Shown in pieces: positions 44,722-54,138 of a stretch of DNA of 64,000 bases (within the stretch, counting starts at the first letter, position 1; each line of letters opens with the position of its first letter). Both the position numbers and the translations under genes were made by a program. The notes below the pieces were generated by a model. It ran no database searches and was not told the origin of the DNA. It saw only the letters and a list, made by a program, of their open reading frames with translations. Source of the DNA: Mucilaginibacter sp. (GTDB lineage Bacteria; Bacteroidota; Bacteroidia; Sphingobacteriales; Sphingobacteriaceae); the NCBI GenBank assembly GCA_025352225.1, contig JANXTT010000116.1:1-64000 (forward strand), read 5' to 3'.

Positions 44722-44931
44722 ATGCCAATCCTTCAAACCAAACACGAGATTATACGTTGCGACCGGTGCAGCGCGGCTTTTGAGTGTAAGGCCAATAAGT
44801 TTACGCAGTGTCAATGCAGCACGGTGCAATTAACTATTAATGAAGTACAGTACGTTAGTGAATTGTACGAAGGGTGCCTATGTGCGAGTTGCCTGCGCGT
44901 ATTAAAGCAAGAATACATAGATTCTATATAA
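44722..44931 (+). CDS. Small cysteine-rich CWC-type protein
   Basis: A 69-residue protein from ATG 44722. Cysteines at the CDRCSAAFEC, CQCS and CLCASCL positions suit zinc coordination, and the spacing recalls the bacterial cysteine-rich CWC family. The frame extends upstream to a TTG, but that adds a segment without family match. Function unknown. It lies 91 nt after the barrel gene and 83 nt before the MFS pump. Confidence 0.7.
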   Translation: MPILQTKHEIIRCDRCSAAFECKANKFTQCQCSTVQLTINEVQYVSELYEGCLCASCLRVLKQEYIDSI

Positions 44932-44981
44932 CAACATTACATTTTGGTAATGATACCCACCAAAATATTTAAGACCTTTGC

Positions 44982-45000
44982 GTGTGTACAAAGTACACAC
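44982..45000. promoter_or_regulatory. Perfect 8-bp palindrome before the MFS gene
   Basis: GTGTGTAC and GTACACAC flank AAA and end 14 nt before the MFS ATG (45015). Directly before it GACCTTTG (44973-44980) is one base from the -7 consensus, so the dyad may be an operator covering the transcription start. Confidence 0.45.
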
Positions 45001-45014
45001 TGATATTTTGCCAC

Positions 45015-46241
45015 ATGACTAAACAACAATACGTTTTTCGCATACTTATATTAGGGTTACTTACTACACTTAGCCCCTTCAGTATTGATATGTACTTACC
45101 CGGATTTAAAGCCATAGCCGATGATCTGCATACCGATACCAACCATGTAACACTATCATTAAGTAGTTTTTTTATAGGCTTAGCGGCAGGCCAGTTATTG
45201 TATGGCCCTTTGTTGGATAGGTTTGGCAGAAAGAACCCTTTGTATGCAGGTATGGCCATTTATATAGTAGCATCGCTTGGTTGCATGTGGGTGCATACTA
45301 TCAATGCCCTTATCTTATTACGGTTGGTACAGGCTATAGGCAGTTGCGCGGCAGGGGTGGCATCAATTGCTATGGTGCGCGACCTCTTCCCGGTTGAGGA
45401 TAATGCTAAAGTATTCTCGTTACTGATGCTGATACTAGGAGCCTCGCCTATGGTGGCACCTACTGTTGGTGGGTATGTTACCGCGGTGTTTGGCTGGCAC
45501 GCTGTATTCTTAATATTAACTATAATAGCCATACTTACCTTATTGGCTGTTATAGTTATGCTGCCCGAAAGTTACCAGCCAGATACAAGTGTGTCTTTAA
45601 AACCTTTGCCTATAATTAGTAATTTTTGGTTGGTTATTACCGAACCTCAATTTTATACCTATGTATTTACAGGATCGTTTGCCTTTGCAGGGTTGTTTGC
45701 TTATGTAGCAGCATCACCGGTAATATTTATGGGTATATTTGGTTTAAGCGGCCAAATATATGGGTGGATATTCGCAGGGCTTTCGGTCGGGTTCATTGGC
45801 TCTGCCCAGATTAATAATATAGTAATGCGCTATTACAAAAGCGAGCAGGTAGTTAAAGCCGTACTTATAATAGAGGCCGTATCGGGCATTTTGTTTTTGA
45901 TAGGGGCGGTTTATGGCTGGGTTGGTTTATGGGGTACTATCGGTTTTATATTTATAAACCTTTGTGGTTTAGGCTACATTAGCCCTAATACCTCGGCCTT
46001 GTCAATGGCACCCTTTTCTCAAAATGCGGGTAGTGCATCGGCTATGATGGGCTTTTTGCAATTGAGCCTTGGGGCATTAGCAACCTATGGGGTAGGTGCG
46101 TTTAAAAGTCATACTGTTGTACCTCTTGCTGGCATTATGGCGGCATCGTCTATTATAGCATTGTTAGTTTTGCTTATCGGCCGCAGCCGGATACGTAACC
46201 AGATAGAGGCTAGTAAAGATGCAGGTGTGATGGTACATTAA
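45015..46241 (+). CDS. MFS multidrug transporter, Bcr/CflA family
   Basis: Inner-membrane drug:proton antiporter of about 408 residues with twelve hydrophobic segments. Family signatures: LSPFSIDMYLPGFKAIADDL in TM1, GQLLYGPLLDRFGRKNPLY (motif A), LLRLVQAIGSCAAGVASIAMVRDLF (motif B) and GASPMVAPTVGGYV. The frame is open from a GTG at 44982, which lies in the palindrome, so ATG 45015 is the better start. Substrate (for example bicyclomycin, chloramphenicol or a metabolite) is not readable. Confidence 0.9.
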   Translation: MTKQQYVFRILILGLLTTLSPFSIDMYLPGFKAIADDLHTDTNHVTLSLSSFFIGLAAGQLLYGPLLDRFGRKNPLYAGMAIYIVASLGCMWVHTINALILLRLVQAIGSCAAGVASIAMVRDLFPVEDNAKVFSLLMLILGASPMVAPTVGGYVTAVFGWHAVFLILTIIAILTLLAVIVMLPESYQPDTSVSLKPLPIISNFWLVITEPQFYTYVFTGSFAFAGLFAYVAASPVIFMGIFGLSGQIYGWIFAGLSVGFIGSAQINNIVMRYYKSEQVVKAVLIIEAVSGILFLIGAVYGWVGLWGTIGFIFINLCGLGYISPNTSALSMAPFSQNAGSASAMMGFLQLSLGALATYGVGAFKSHTVVPLAGIMAASSIIALLVLLIGRSRIRNQIEASKDAGVMVH

Positions 46242-46295
46242 TATCGCGTTAAGGGGAGGTGGGAGCGATGATTAGTACCGTAATTGCTTTATTTG

Positions 46296-46913
46296 TCATA
46301 ATATGCACAGCTCATCATCCGCAATGCTATCAATTTCTAAGGGGTTATGGCTCACTATCAGGCATGTAATGCCGAGTTCATTAAGTAAATTTTTAAGTTC
46401 GGTTATTATGCCTACCCGCATTTCCGGATCGAGAGCCGAGAAAGGCTCGTCCATAAGTAATAATTGAGGTTTAGTTGCCAAAGCACGTAAGATAGCCAAT
46501 CGCTGCTGTTGCCCTCCCGAAAGGTGTTCGGGCTTATGTAGTAACATGGTTTCCAACTGCCCGAAGTGCAACAGCCTGTCAATCCATTGTTGATCTTTAG
46601 TGGCGTATTCCAGGTGTTGCAGAACCGTCATGTTGGGGAACAGGGCATAGTTTTGGAAAACCATACCCACACCACGTTTTTGTACAGCAAGGTTAAAGTT
46701 ATTGTCAGTGTTAAGCCAAGGTGTATCATTAAAAATTATTTTACCTTTTTCGGGAAGAGTTAGGCCTGCAATTATTTTAAGCAGGGTAGTTTTACCGGAT
46801 CCGGATGCACCGTACACTTTGATGATGCTTTTTGGAGCAATACTAGTGTTAACCTTTAGTATATTATGCCCCTGGTAAGTTCGCATCTTTTTTTCAATAG
46901 CTATATTTATCAT
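46296..46913 (-). CDS. modC: Molybdate ABC transporter ATP-binding protein
   Basis: ATPase of the molybdate importer, 205 residues, short because it lacks the C-terminal MOP domain of E. coli ModC. Walker A is GASGSGKTTLL, the signature LSGGQQQRLAILRAL, Walker B LLLMDEPFSALD and the switch His lies in LIVSHNP. Its start overlaps the modB stop by four bases. Third gene of modABC on the minus strand. Confidence 0.9.
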   Translation of the reverse strand: MINIAIEKKMRTYQGHNILKVNTSIAPKSIIKVYGASGSGKTTLLKIIAGLTLPEKGKIIFNDTPWLNTDNNFNLAVQKRGVGMVFQNYALFPNMTVLQHLEYATKDQQWIDRLLHFGQLETMLLHKPEHLSGGQQQRLAILRALATKPQLLLMDEPFSALDPEMRVGIITELKNLLNELGITCLIVSHNPLEIDSIADDELCIL

Positions 46914-47581
46914 TCAAGCGGGCTTTTTGCGGCATGTTTATTAAAAATAAATACCGCCATTACAATTGCAAATGTAATTACGAATAGCAACAACGAATAA
47001 ACGTTAGCACTGGCATAATCCATATTCTCCACAGCATCATATATTGCGATGGAGGCCACGCGAGTTACGCCGGGTATATTGCCGCCTATCATCAGTACTA
47101 CGCCAAATTCGCCAAGTGTATGTGCGAAGGTTAAAACAATGGCTGTGAGTACAGATGATCGTATATTTGGTAGCAATACCTTAATAAAAGTCTGCATTGG
47201 GGTTTTGCCCAGCGTGTATGATGCTTGTGATAACGATAAGGGTAATTGTTGTAAAGCAGATTTGATAGGGCCTATCATAAATGGCATGCTATAAATAACC
47301 GAAGCCAGTACTAATCCAGGAAAGGAAAAAACGAATTGTATGTTAAAATGCTCCGACAACCATTTACCAAAGCCTTGCTGCGGACTAAAAGCTATCAGTA
47401 AATAAAAACCAAGTACCGACGGCGGTAACACTAGTGGCATCGTAATGATAACTTCGGCTATTATTTTTATAAACGATCGTCCATTTGAAAGCCAGTAGGC
47501 CAGGGGCAAACCAATTATTAATAACAGTATTGTAGTAATACCGGCCAGCCGCAGCGTTAACCAAATAGGCGACCAATCCAT
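46910..47581 (-). CDS. modB: Molybdate ABC transporter permease
   Basis: Integral-membrane subunit of 223 residues with five to six TM helices. The EAA-like loop SQASYTLGKTPMQTFIKVLLPNIR contacts ModC, and GEFGVVLMIGGNIPGVTRVASIAIYD is highly characteristic of ModB. It lies between modA (27-nt gap) and modC (4-nt overlap). Confidence 0.92.
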   Translation of the reverse strand: MDWSPIWLTLRLAGITTILLLIIGLPLAYWLSNGRSFIKIIAEVIITMPLVLPPSVLGFYLLIAFSPQQGFGKWLSEHFNIQFVFSFPGLVLASVIYSMPFMIGPIKSALQQLPLSLSQASYTLGKTPMQTFIKVLLPNIRSSVLTAIVLTFAHTLGEFGVVLMIGGNIPGVTRVASIAIYDAVENMDYASANVYSLLLFVITFAIVMAVFIFNKHAAKSPLE

Positions 47582-47608
47582 CTAATATACAAGGGTTTTG
47601 TTTCTCAT

Positions 47609-48355
47609 TTAATCTGCATGGTAACCATATTTTTTAAATATGGCTTTAGCCGATGAAGATAAGAGGTATTTATAGAATTTTTTAGCTTGTTTTAAATTAT
47701 TGTCTTTAGCGTGTTTTAAAATAACCATGCCTTGTTTAATGGGGCTGTATAATTTAGGGTCTACTATTGTCCAGTAAAAGGGTTTTGTTTGATCGGCATC
47801 AATAATAAACGACTGCGTAGTAAAGCCCAAAGTAACCACGCCCGTAACAATATAAGTGTTTACCTGTGCTATACTTTCGCCGTATACTATTTTGGCTTTT
47901 AACTTACCCGCCATGTTATATTTTGCCATAGCCTCCATAGCTGCTTTGCCATATGGCGCAATGGTTGGGTTGGCAAGAGCAATTTTTTTAACACTGTCTG
48001 TAAACAACAAGGTTTCCCAATGTTTAAGATTAGTGTTTTTAGTGCTGCATATAATAAGGCTGCCAAGCGCATAAACTTCGGGTTCTTTAATGGCAAAACC
48101 ATCTTTATATAGGGCATTCGGGAAACCCATATCAGCAGATAAAAAAACATCAAATGGTGCGCCATTGCGGATCTGAGTGGCCAGATTACCAGATGAACCT
48201 GTGATTGGTTCTATCTGTATTCCAGTTTTATCCTTAAAGCTTTGTTGCAACGCCTTAATTACAGGTTGTAAGTTTGCCGCCACAGCTACTTTAATCTGTG
48301 CAAAGGTGATTGTTGTTAATAGAAGGCATAGTATGGAAAAGGCTAGTTTTTTCAT
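47609..48355 (-). CDS. modA: Molybdate ABC transporter periplasmic binding protein
   Basis: Substrate-binding protein of 248 residues with a signal peptide (MKKLAFSILCLLLTTITFA). Motifs VAVAANLQPVIKALQQSF, ITGSSGNLATQIRNGAPFDVFLSADM and the Tyr-containing VYGESIAQVNTYIVTGVV match ModA. First gene of modABC. No molybdenum-cofactor riboswitch is evident in the short upstream region. Molybdenum enzymes of the host are not visible in this window. Confidence 0.92.
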   Translation of the reverse strand: MKKLAFSILCLLLTTITFAQIKVAVAANLQPVIKALQQSFKDKTGIQIEPITGSSGNLATQIRNGAPFDVFLSADMGFPNALYKDGFAIKEPEVYALGSLIICSTKNTNLKHWETLLFTDSVKKIALANPTIAPYGKAAMEAMAKYNMAGKLKAKIVYGESIAQVNTYIVTGVVTLGFTTQSFIIDADQTKPFYWTIVDPKLYSPIKQGMVILKHAKDNNLKQAKKFYKYLLSSSAKAIFKKYGYHAD

Positions 48356-48493
48356 CTTAAAATTATTGTTCGATTTTTGGTTTCGGGTATGAAGCTATTG
48401 GCAAAACGATGGTGGACTCAAATAATTTATATTTGCCGTATTAACTTTTCAATAGTATAAAAAACACATTACCAACTATTAGCTTATCAATAC

Positions 48494-49126
48494 TTAGCTC
48501 ACACTTTCATTCAATAGCTCATGTGCTTTAGCGCAGGTTAGCTCAATATTATAAACCGCTTCAAGTGGTTGTTGCTTTTTACCACCCTCGTGAAGGGTGC
48601 CAGTATCAACAGCTCCGAAGCCAATTTCTTCTATCAACCGTGATACTTTGGCTTTGGCTTCAATGCTATCACCAGCCATAAATATAGCGCGACGCTCTTG
48701 TAAAGGCAAATCCTTGCGCCCGCTTTCGGCTAGATGTTGAAACCAAATAGTATTGAAAGCTTTTACTATAATGCTACCAGGTAGGCGTTTAGCAGTTTCT
48801 TCGCTTGATGTTGAATCACCAAGGTTAAACAAACCGCCTTCCGCTTTATAATGGTTCATAGCATCAATTACAATTTTACCTTCCAACAATTTAGGATCGG
48901 GGAGAGCCTCAGTGTTGCGCCACGGAGTAGCAAGCAAAACAATATCGCCAAAAGCCGCGGCATCGTTCACACTTAGCGCAATGGCGTTATCGCCCAGCAT
49001 CTTAATCTCCTCTTTGAGTGTTTCGGGCCCCCGCGAATTACTGATAGCAACCTGATGCCCGGCCTTTATAAATAAAATTGCAATGGTAGTGCCTATATTT
49101 CCTGCTCCTATGATGCCTATTTTCAT
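48494..49126 (-). CDS. NADPH-dependent F420 reductase-like oxidoreductase
   Basis: A 210-residue Rossmann protein of the COG2085 type. The nucleotide-binding motif is KIGIIGAGNIGTTIAILFIKAGHQV, followed by SNSRGPETL, which favours NADPH, and LLATPWRN. A homology to F420:NADP oxidoreductase is clear, but Bacteroidota generally lack F420, so another substrate is likely. No partner gene is adjacent. Confidence 0.82.
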   Translation of the reverse strand: MKIGIIGAGNIGTTIAILFIKAGHQVAISNSRGPETLKEEIKMLGDNAIALSVNDAAAFGDIVLLATPWRNTEALPDPKLLEGKIVIDAMNHYKAEGGLFNLGDSTSSEETAKRLPGSIIVKAFNTIWFQHLAESGRKDLPLQERRAIFMAGDSIEAKAKVSRLIEEIGFGAVDTGTLHEGGKKQQPLEAVYNIELTCAKAHELLNESVS

Positions 49127-49603
49127 GATTATTTTTGTTTAAAATAAAAGCAAAAGCTTTTACTGCCACCTATTTAAAACCCCTGTGGGTTACTATTGTT
49201 TTAATTGTTTTATCCAATTAAGTATACCCTGCAGAGTTTTACCATATATTAATCGCTTCATTCAGCATCTGCAATACAAATTTCTCTTCTGTTTGTTTGC
49301 TAATTTTTATTTTCAAGAGCGTAAAAATATGATATTGGTAATACTATTGCTCATTTTGCGCATTTTTTAGCAAAAATCTTAAGTTATTACGCAGTTTATA
49401 TTAAGTTAATATTGTAATTTTATAAATGTATTTTTTTGTTTTTTTAACTATAAGCCTTCTAAAATTAATAAATTAATAAATTTTTAAGTTAATTTAAGGT
49501 GTTTTTTATATAATCCTAAAAAGCTATTTTTCCTTTTAAAATCGCTCCATATTTCTTAACTTCGTTATTACACCTTTTTAAATAAAATGCTTTTTTTTAT
49601 AAT
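49127..49603. other. Intergenic region upstream of gltB
   Basis: These 477 AT-rich bases hold only short chance ORFs. TAACTTCG (49557-49564) is one base from the -7 promoter consensus and would give gltB a leader of about 32 nt. No riboswitch or stable structure is evident by eye. Confidence 0.4.
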
Positions 49604-52600
49604 ATGGAGCAAATAGATTGTCAGCAGCAGGGCTTATACAGACCTGAATTTGAACACGACTCGTGCGGAACGGGATTTTTAACTAATATACATGGTCAAA
49701 AATCAAACCAGATTATTTTAGATGCGCTAACCATACTTGAAAATATGGAGCATCGGGGTGCCTGTGGCTGTGACCCGCTATCGGGCGATGGGGCCGGACT
49801 TTTAATACAATTGCCACACGAATTTTTTATGGATGAATGTGCCAGTCTGGAGATTAGTCTTCCGGAGCCTGGCGAATATGGGGTAGGCATGATCTTTTTT
49901 CCTAAAGATTCTGTCCTCAAAAAAGCATGCCGTACCATTATTAAAAACGCCGCAGAAAAACTCGGCCTGCCAATATTAGGATACCGAAAGGTGCCTGTTG
50001 ATTCATCCGTAATTGGCGAAACAGCACGCTCTGCCGAACCTGATGTTGAACAATTATTTTTGGCCCGCCCGCATTACATCACCAATGACGAAGATTTTGA
50101 ACGTAAGTTATATGTACTGCGCCGATTTATAACCAAAACAGTTGGCGAAAGTGTTAAAGGTTCGGTTGAGCACTTTTATTTTACATCGTTATCGTGCAAA
50201 ACCATTATATTTAAAGGTCAGTTAACCACATATCAGGTACGTCAGTATTTTACGGATCTTACCGATACGCGTATGGAATCAGCTTTTGGTATGATCCACT
50301 CTCGGTTTTCTACCAACACATTCCCATCATGGCGTTTGGCTCAACCATTCCGAATGATAGCCCATAATGGCGAGATCAATACCTTAACCGGTAACTTAAA
50401 CTGGTTTTATTCGGGCCTTAAATCATACGTGTCTCCATATTTTACCAAAGATGAAATGGATATGCTACTGCCTGTTATTGATAATAACCAGTCGGACTCT
50501 GCATGTTTAGATAATATTGTAGAAATTTTATTACATACAGGCCGCTCATTACCACATGTAATGATGATGCTGGTGCCAGAAGCATGGGATGGCAACGAAC
50601 AAATGGATCCTGTTAAAAAGGCATTTTATGAATACCATGCTACCCTGATGGAGCCATGGGATGGACCCGCCGCTATTACATTTACCGATGGAGGTAAGCT
50701 AATAGGCTCCCTGCTTGACCGTAACGGCCTACGCCCACTGCGTTATGTAATTACTAATGACGACCGCGTTATTGTAGCATCAGAAGCCGGCGTTTTAGCT
50801 ATCGACGAAAAAACAGTAGTACAAAAAGGGCGTTTACAGCCTGGTAAAATGTTTTTGGTTGATATTGAAAAAGGTAAAATTATTACCGATGATGAAATTA
50901 AAGCAGATATCACTTCCCGACAGCCTTATGGTCGTTGGTTAGAAAACTATAAAATCAGGTTGGAAGAGTTGCCTGAGCCTCGTTTAGCTTTCTCAACCCT
51001 TGCACCTACATCAGTGTTCCGTTACCAACAAGTATTCGGCTACACCCGCGAGGATATTGAAACCATTATTATGCCCATGGCTATTGATGGGAAAGAGCCA
51101 ATAGGCTCCATGGGTACTGATGTGCCTCTGGCTATTCTGTCAGACAGGCCTCAGCATTTATCAAGCTACTTTAAACAATTCTTTGCACAAGTTACAAACC
51201 CGCCTATTGATCCAATCCGCGAGCGTTTGGTAATGAGCCTCGCTACTTTTATAGGTAACAACGGTAATTTGCTTGATGAGGATAAAATGCATTGTCATTG
51301 CGTTACGCTTAAACAGCCTATTCTTACCAACTATGAATTAGAAAAACTACGCAGTATAGATACTGGCATGTTCCATGCTAAAACCCTGCAAACGTACTTT
51401 AAGGCCGATGGCCAACCCGGTTCATTGCAAAAAGGCATAGCCAGACTTTGCCGCTATGCCGAAGATGCTTGTGATGACGGTTTTGAAGTATTGATACTAT
51501 CAGACCGTGCCCTTGATTCTGAGCATGCGCCAATCCCGTCGTTAATAGCGGTATCCGCGGTGCATCATCACCTGATAAAAAAAGGGTTGCGTGGGGCAGT
51601 AGGTTTGGTTGTTGAGGCCGGAGACGTTTGGGAAGTACACCACTTTGCCTGTTTATTAGCTTTTGGAGCCAGCGCCATTAATCCATATCTAGCTTTAGCT
51701 ACAATTGATACCTTAAAAAACGAAGGTAAAATTGATGCTAATGCCGATTCTAAAGCATTATCAAAAAACTATGTTAAAGCTATTACTGATGGTTTGTTAA
51801 AGATATTTTCCAAAATGGGCATCTCAACACTTCAATCATATCATGGCTCTCAAGTATTTGAAATACTGGGACTTAACAAAGAAGTAGTTGATCAGTATTT
51901 TACAGGAGCAGTAACCCGAATTGGTGGTTTAGGCATTGATGATATTGCACGAGAGGCGCTTGTTAAACACCGAATTGGATTTAACGAAACACCAAATGAG
52001 CATTCATTACTACCCGAAGGCGGTATATATCAATGGAAGCGCAGGGGAGAAGCACATTTGTTTAATCCGCAAACTATTCACTTGCTACAGCATGCTACCC
52101 GCATTAACGATTACAGCGTTTATAAAAGTTATGCAAAGATAGTTAATGAACAAACTGAAAAGCATTTCACTATACGTGGATTATTAGATTTTGCCCATCA
52201 CCGCGAATCAATTGCTATTGATGAGGTTGAACCGGCGGAAACTATTATGAAGCGTTTTGCTACTGGTGCTATGTCCTTCGGTTCCATATCACACGAAGCA
52301 CACAGCACTTTAGCCATTGCCATGAACCGCATTGGTGCAAAAAGCAATACAGGCGAAGGTGGCGAGGATGAGATGCGTTATATACCATTGCCTAACGGTG
52401 ATTCTATGCGCTCAGCGATTAAGCAAATTGCATCTGCTCGTTTTGGGGTAACATCAAACTACCTTACCAATGCCGATGAGTTACAAATTAAAATGGCACA
52501 GGGTGCAAAACCAGGCGAAGGCGGACAATTACCCGGTCATAAGGTTGACGATTGGATTGCCAGAACCCGCCATGCTACTCCTGGGGTTGGTTTAATTTCG

Positions 52601-54130
52601 CCACCACCACACCACGATATTTATTCTATCGAAGATTTAGCGCAATTAATATTCGATTTAAAGAATGCTAATCGCGCAGCACGTATTAATGTTAAGCTGG
52701 TATCAAAAGCCGGGGTGGGGACCATTGCCGCCGGTGTTGCAAAAGCTCACGCCGATGTAATATTGATTGCCGGTTACGATGGTGGTACGGGTGCATCGCC
52801 AATAAGTTCTATTAAACACGCGGGTTTACCCTGGGAACTTGGTTTAGCTGAGGCTCATCAAACACTGGTACGCAATAAGTTACGTAGCCGTGTAGTACTA
52901 CAGGCCGACGGACAGATGAAAACTGGCCGCGATTTAGCTATTGCTGCCTTAATGGGTGCAGAAGAATGGGGAGTTGCAACTGCGGCCCTGGTTGTTGGCG
53001 GTTGTATTATGATGCGTAAATGCCATTTGAATACTTGCCCGGTTGGTGTTGCAACGCAGGACGAAGAATTGCGTAAGCTATTTACCGGTAAGCCTGAACA
53101 TATTGTAAACCTGTTTCGCTTTATGGCGGAGGAGATGCGTGAGATTATGGCTGAACTGGGTTTTAGAACCATCAATGAAATGGTTGGCCGTGTACAGTTT
53201 CTGAAAGTTAAGGACGGAATCAAACATTGGAAAGCAAAAAAAGTAGATCTATCCGCATTACTACACCCTGTGTACAATGCCAAGGGCCTAACGCTTTACA
53301 ATAGCGAAAAACAAGACCATGGGATGGATGACATTCTGGACTGGAAATTGCTCGAATGTGCAAAGCCAGCTCTCGAAGATCAGAGCCCGGTTTTTGCTTC
53401 GTTTGATGTGAAAAATACTGATCGTACCATTGGTACACTATTATCTAACGAAATATCAAAAATATATGGTTCTGCCGGTTTGCCGGAGAATACAATCAAC
53501 TTTAAGTTTACCGGTTCTGCGGGCCAAAGCTTCGGTGCCTTCTCAGCCAAAGGATTATCTTTTGAGCTTGAAGGTGAAGCTAACGACTATGTAGGTAAGG
53601 GATTATCAGGAGCTCAGTTGGCCATATATCCATCTAAAGAAGCTACATTTATCCCTGAGGATAACATTATTATAGGTAACGTTGCACTTTATGGCGCTAC
53701 ATCCGGCGAATTATTTATCAGGGGTATGGCGGGCGAGCGTTTTGCGGTACGTAACTCTGGTGCTACAGCTATTGTTGAAGGTGTGGGCGATCATGGTTGT
53801 GAGTACATGACAGGTGGCCGTGCGCTAATCTTAGGCAAAACGGGCCGTAATTTTGCCGCCGGAATGAGTGGTGGTATTGCCTGGGTTTATGATCCGGAAA
53901 ATACTTTTACAGAGAACTGCAATACCGAAATGGTAGACCTTGATCCGTTATCGGCAAAAGATAAAGAACAGATAGTTACATTGCTGCGCAAACACGTACA
54001 AATTACAGGTAGTACAGTGGCTAAATCCTTGTTGGAGAACCTGGAAGAATCACTGCTTAAATTTGTTAAGGTATTCCCAAAAGAGTACAAAAAAGTTTTG
54101 CAACAAGCACAATATCAAACCATCAGCTAA
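49604..54130 (+). CDS. gltB: Glutamate synthase large subunit
   Basis: NADPH-GOGAT large chain of 1508 residues, full length. The class II amidotransferase domain begins after a short propeptide at HDSCGTGFL, with the nucleophile Cys21 exposed on cleavage. A central domain follows. The FMN-binding synthase domain has PGEGGQLPGHKV, ISPPPHHDIYSIEDLAQLIFDLK, GYDGGTGASPISSIKHAG and the 3Fe-4S cysteines in CIMMRKCHLNTCPVGVATQ. The C-terminal GXGXG beta-helix region (SGQSFGAFSAKGL, GRNFAAGMSGG) completes it. gltD follows eight bases downstream. It makes two glutamates from glutamine and 2-oxoglutarate. Confidence 0.97.
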   Translation: MEQIDCQQQGLYRPEFEHDSCGTGFLTNIHGQKSNQIILDALTILENMEHRGACGCDPLSGDGAGLLIQLPHEFFMDECASLEISLPEPGEYGVGMIFFPKDSVLKKACRTIIKNAAEKLGLPILGYRKVPVDSSVIGETARSAEPDVEQLFLARPHYITNDEDFERKLYVLRRFITKTVGESVKGSVEHFYFTSLSCKTIIFKGQLTTYQVRQYFTDLTDTRMESAFGMIHSRFSTNTFPSWRLAQPFRMIAHNGEINTLTGNLNWFYSGLKSYVSPYFTKDEMDMLLPVIDNNQSDSACLDNIVEILLHTGRSLPHVMMMLVPEAWDGNEQMDPVKKAFYEYHATLMEPWDGPAAITFTDGGKLIGSLLDRNGLRPLRYVITNDDRVIVASEAGVLAIDEKTVVQKGRLQPGKMFLVDIEKGKIITDDEIKADITSRQPYGRWLENYKIRLEELPEPRLAFSTLAPTSVFRYQQVFGYTREDIETIIMPMAIDGKEPIGSMGTDVPLAILSDRPQHLSSYFKQFFAQVTNPPIDPIRERLVMSLATFIGNNGNLLDEDKMHCHCVTLKQPILTNYELEKLRSIDTGMFHAKTLQTYFKADGQPGSLQKGIARLCRYAEDACDDGFEVLILSDRALDSEHAPIPSLIAVSAVHHHLIKKGLRGAVGLVVEAGDVWEVHHFACLLAFGASAINPYLALATIDTLKNEGKIDANADSKALSKNYVKAITDGLLKIFSKMGISTLQSYHGSQVFEILGLNKEVVDQYFTGAVTRIGGLGIDDIAREALVKHRIGFNETPNEHSLLPEGGIYQWKRRGEAHLFNPQTIHLLQHATRINDYSVYKSYAKIVNEQTEKHFTIRGLLDFAHHRESIAIDEVEPAETIMKRFATGAMSFGSISHEAHSTLAIAMNRIGAKSNTGEGGEDEMRYIPLPNGDSMRSAIKQIASARFGVTSNYLTNADELQIKMAQGAKPGEGGQLPGHKVDDWIARTRHATPGVGLISPPPHHDIYSIEDLAQLIFDLKNANRAARINVKLVSKAGVGTIAAGVAKAHADVILIAGYDGGTGASPISSIKHAGLPWELGLAEAHQTLVRNKLRSRVVLQADGQMKTGRDLAIAALMGAEEWGVATAALVVGGCIMMRKCHLNTCPVGVATQDEELRKLFTGKPEHIVNLFRFMAEEMREIMAELGFRTINEMVGRVQFLKVKDGIKHWKAKKVDLSALLHPVYNAKGLTLYNSEKQDHGMDDILDWKLLECAKPALEDQSPVFASFDVKNTDRTIGTLLSNEISKIYGSAGLPENTINFKFTGSAGQSFGAFSAKGLSFELEGEANDYVGKGLSGAQLAIYPSKEATFIPEDNIIIGNVALYGATSGELFIRGMAGERFAVRNSGATAIVEGVGDHGCEYMTGGRALILGKTGRNFAAGMSGGIAWVYDPENTFTENCNTEMVDLDPLSAKDKEQIVTLLRKHVQITGSTVAKSLLENLEESLLKFVKVFPKEYKKVLQQAQYQTIS

Positions 54131-54138
54131 GAATAAAA

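Noticed and set aside
48356..48493. Molybdenum-cofactor riboswitch upstream of modA
   Set aside because: The space is short and AT-rich and shows none of the GC-rich paired elements expected of that riboswitch.
49185..49370. 61-codon frame in the gap before gltB
   Set aside because: It starts without a ribosome-binding site or promoter, its composition is that of translated AT-rich intergenic DNA, and it has no domain-like pattern.
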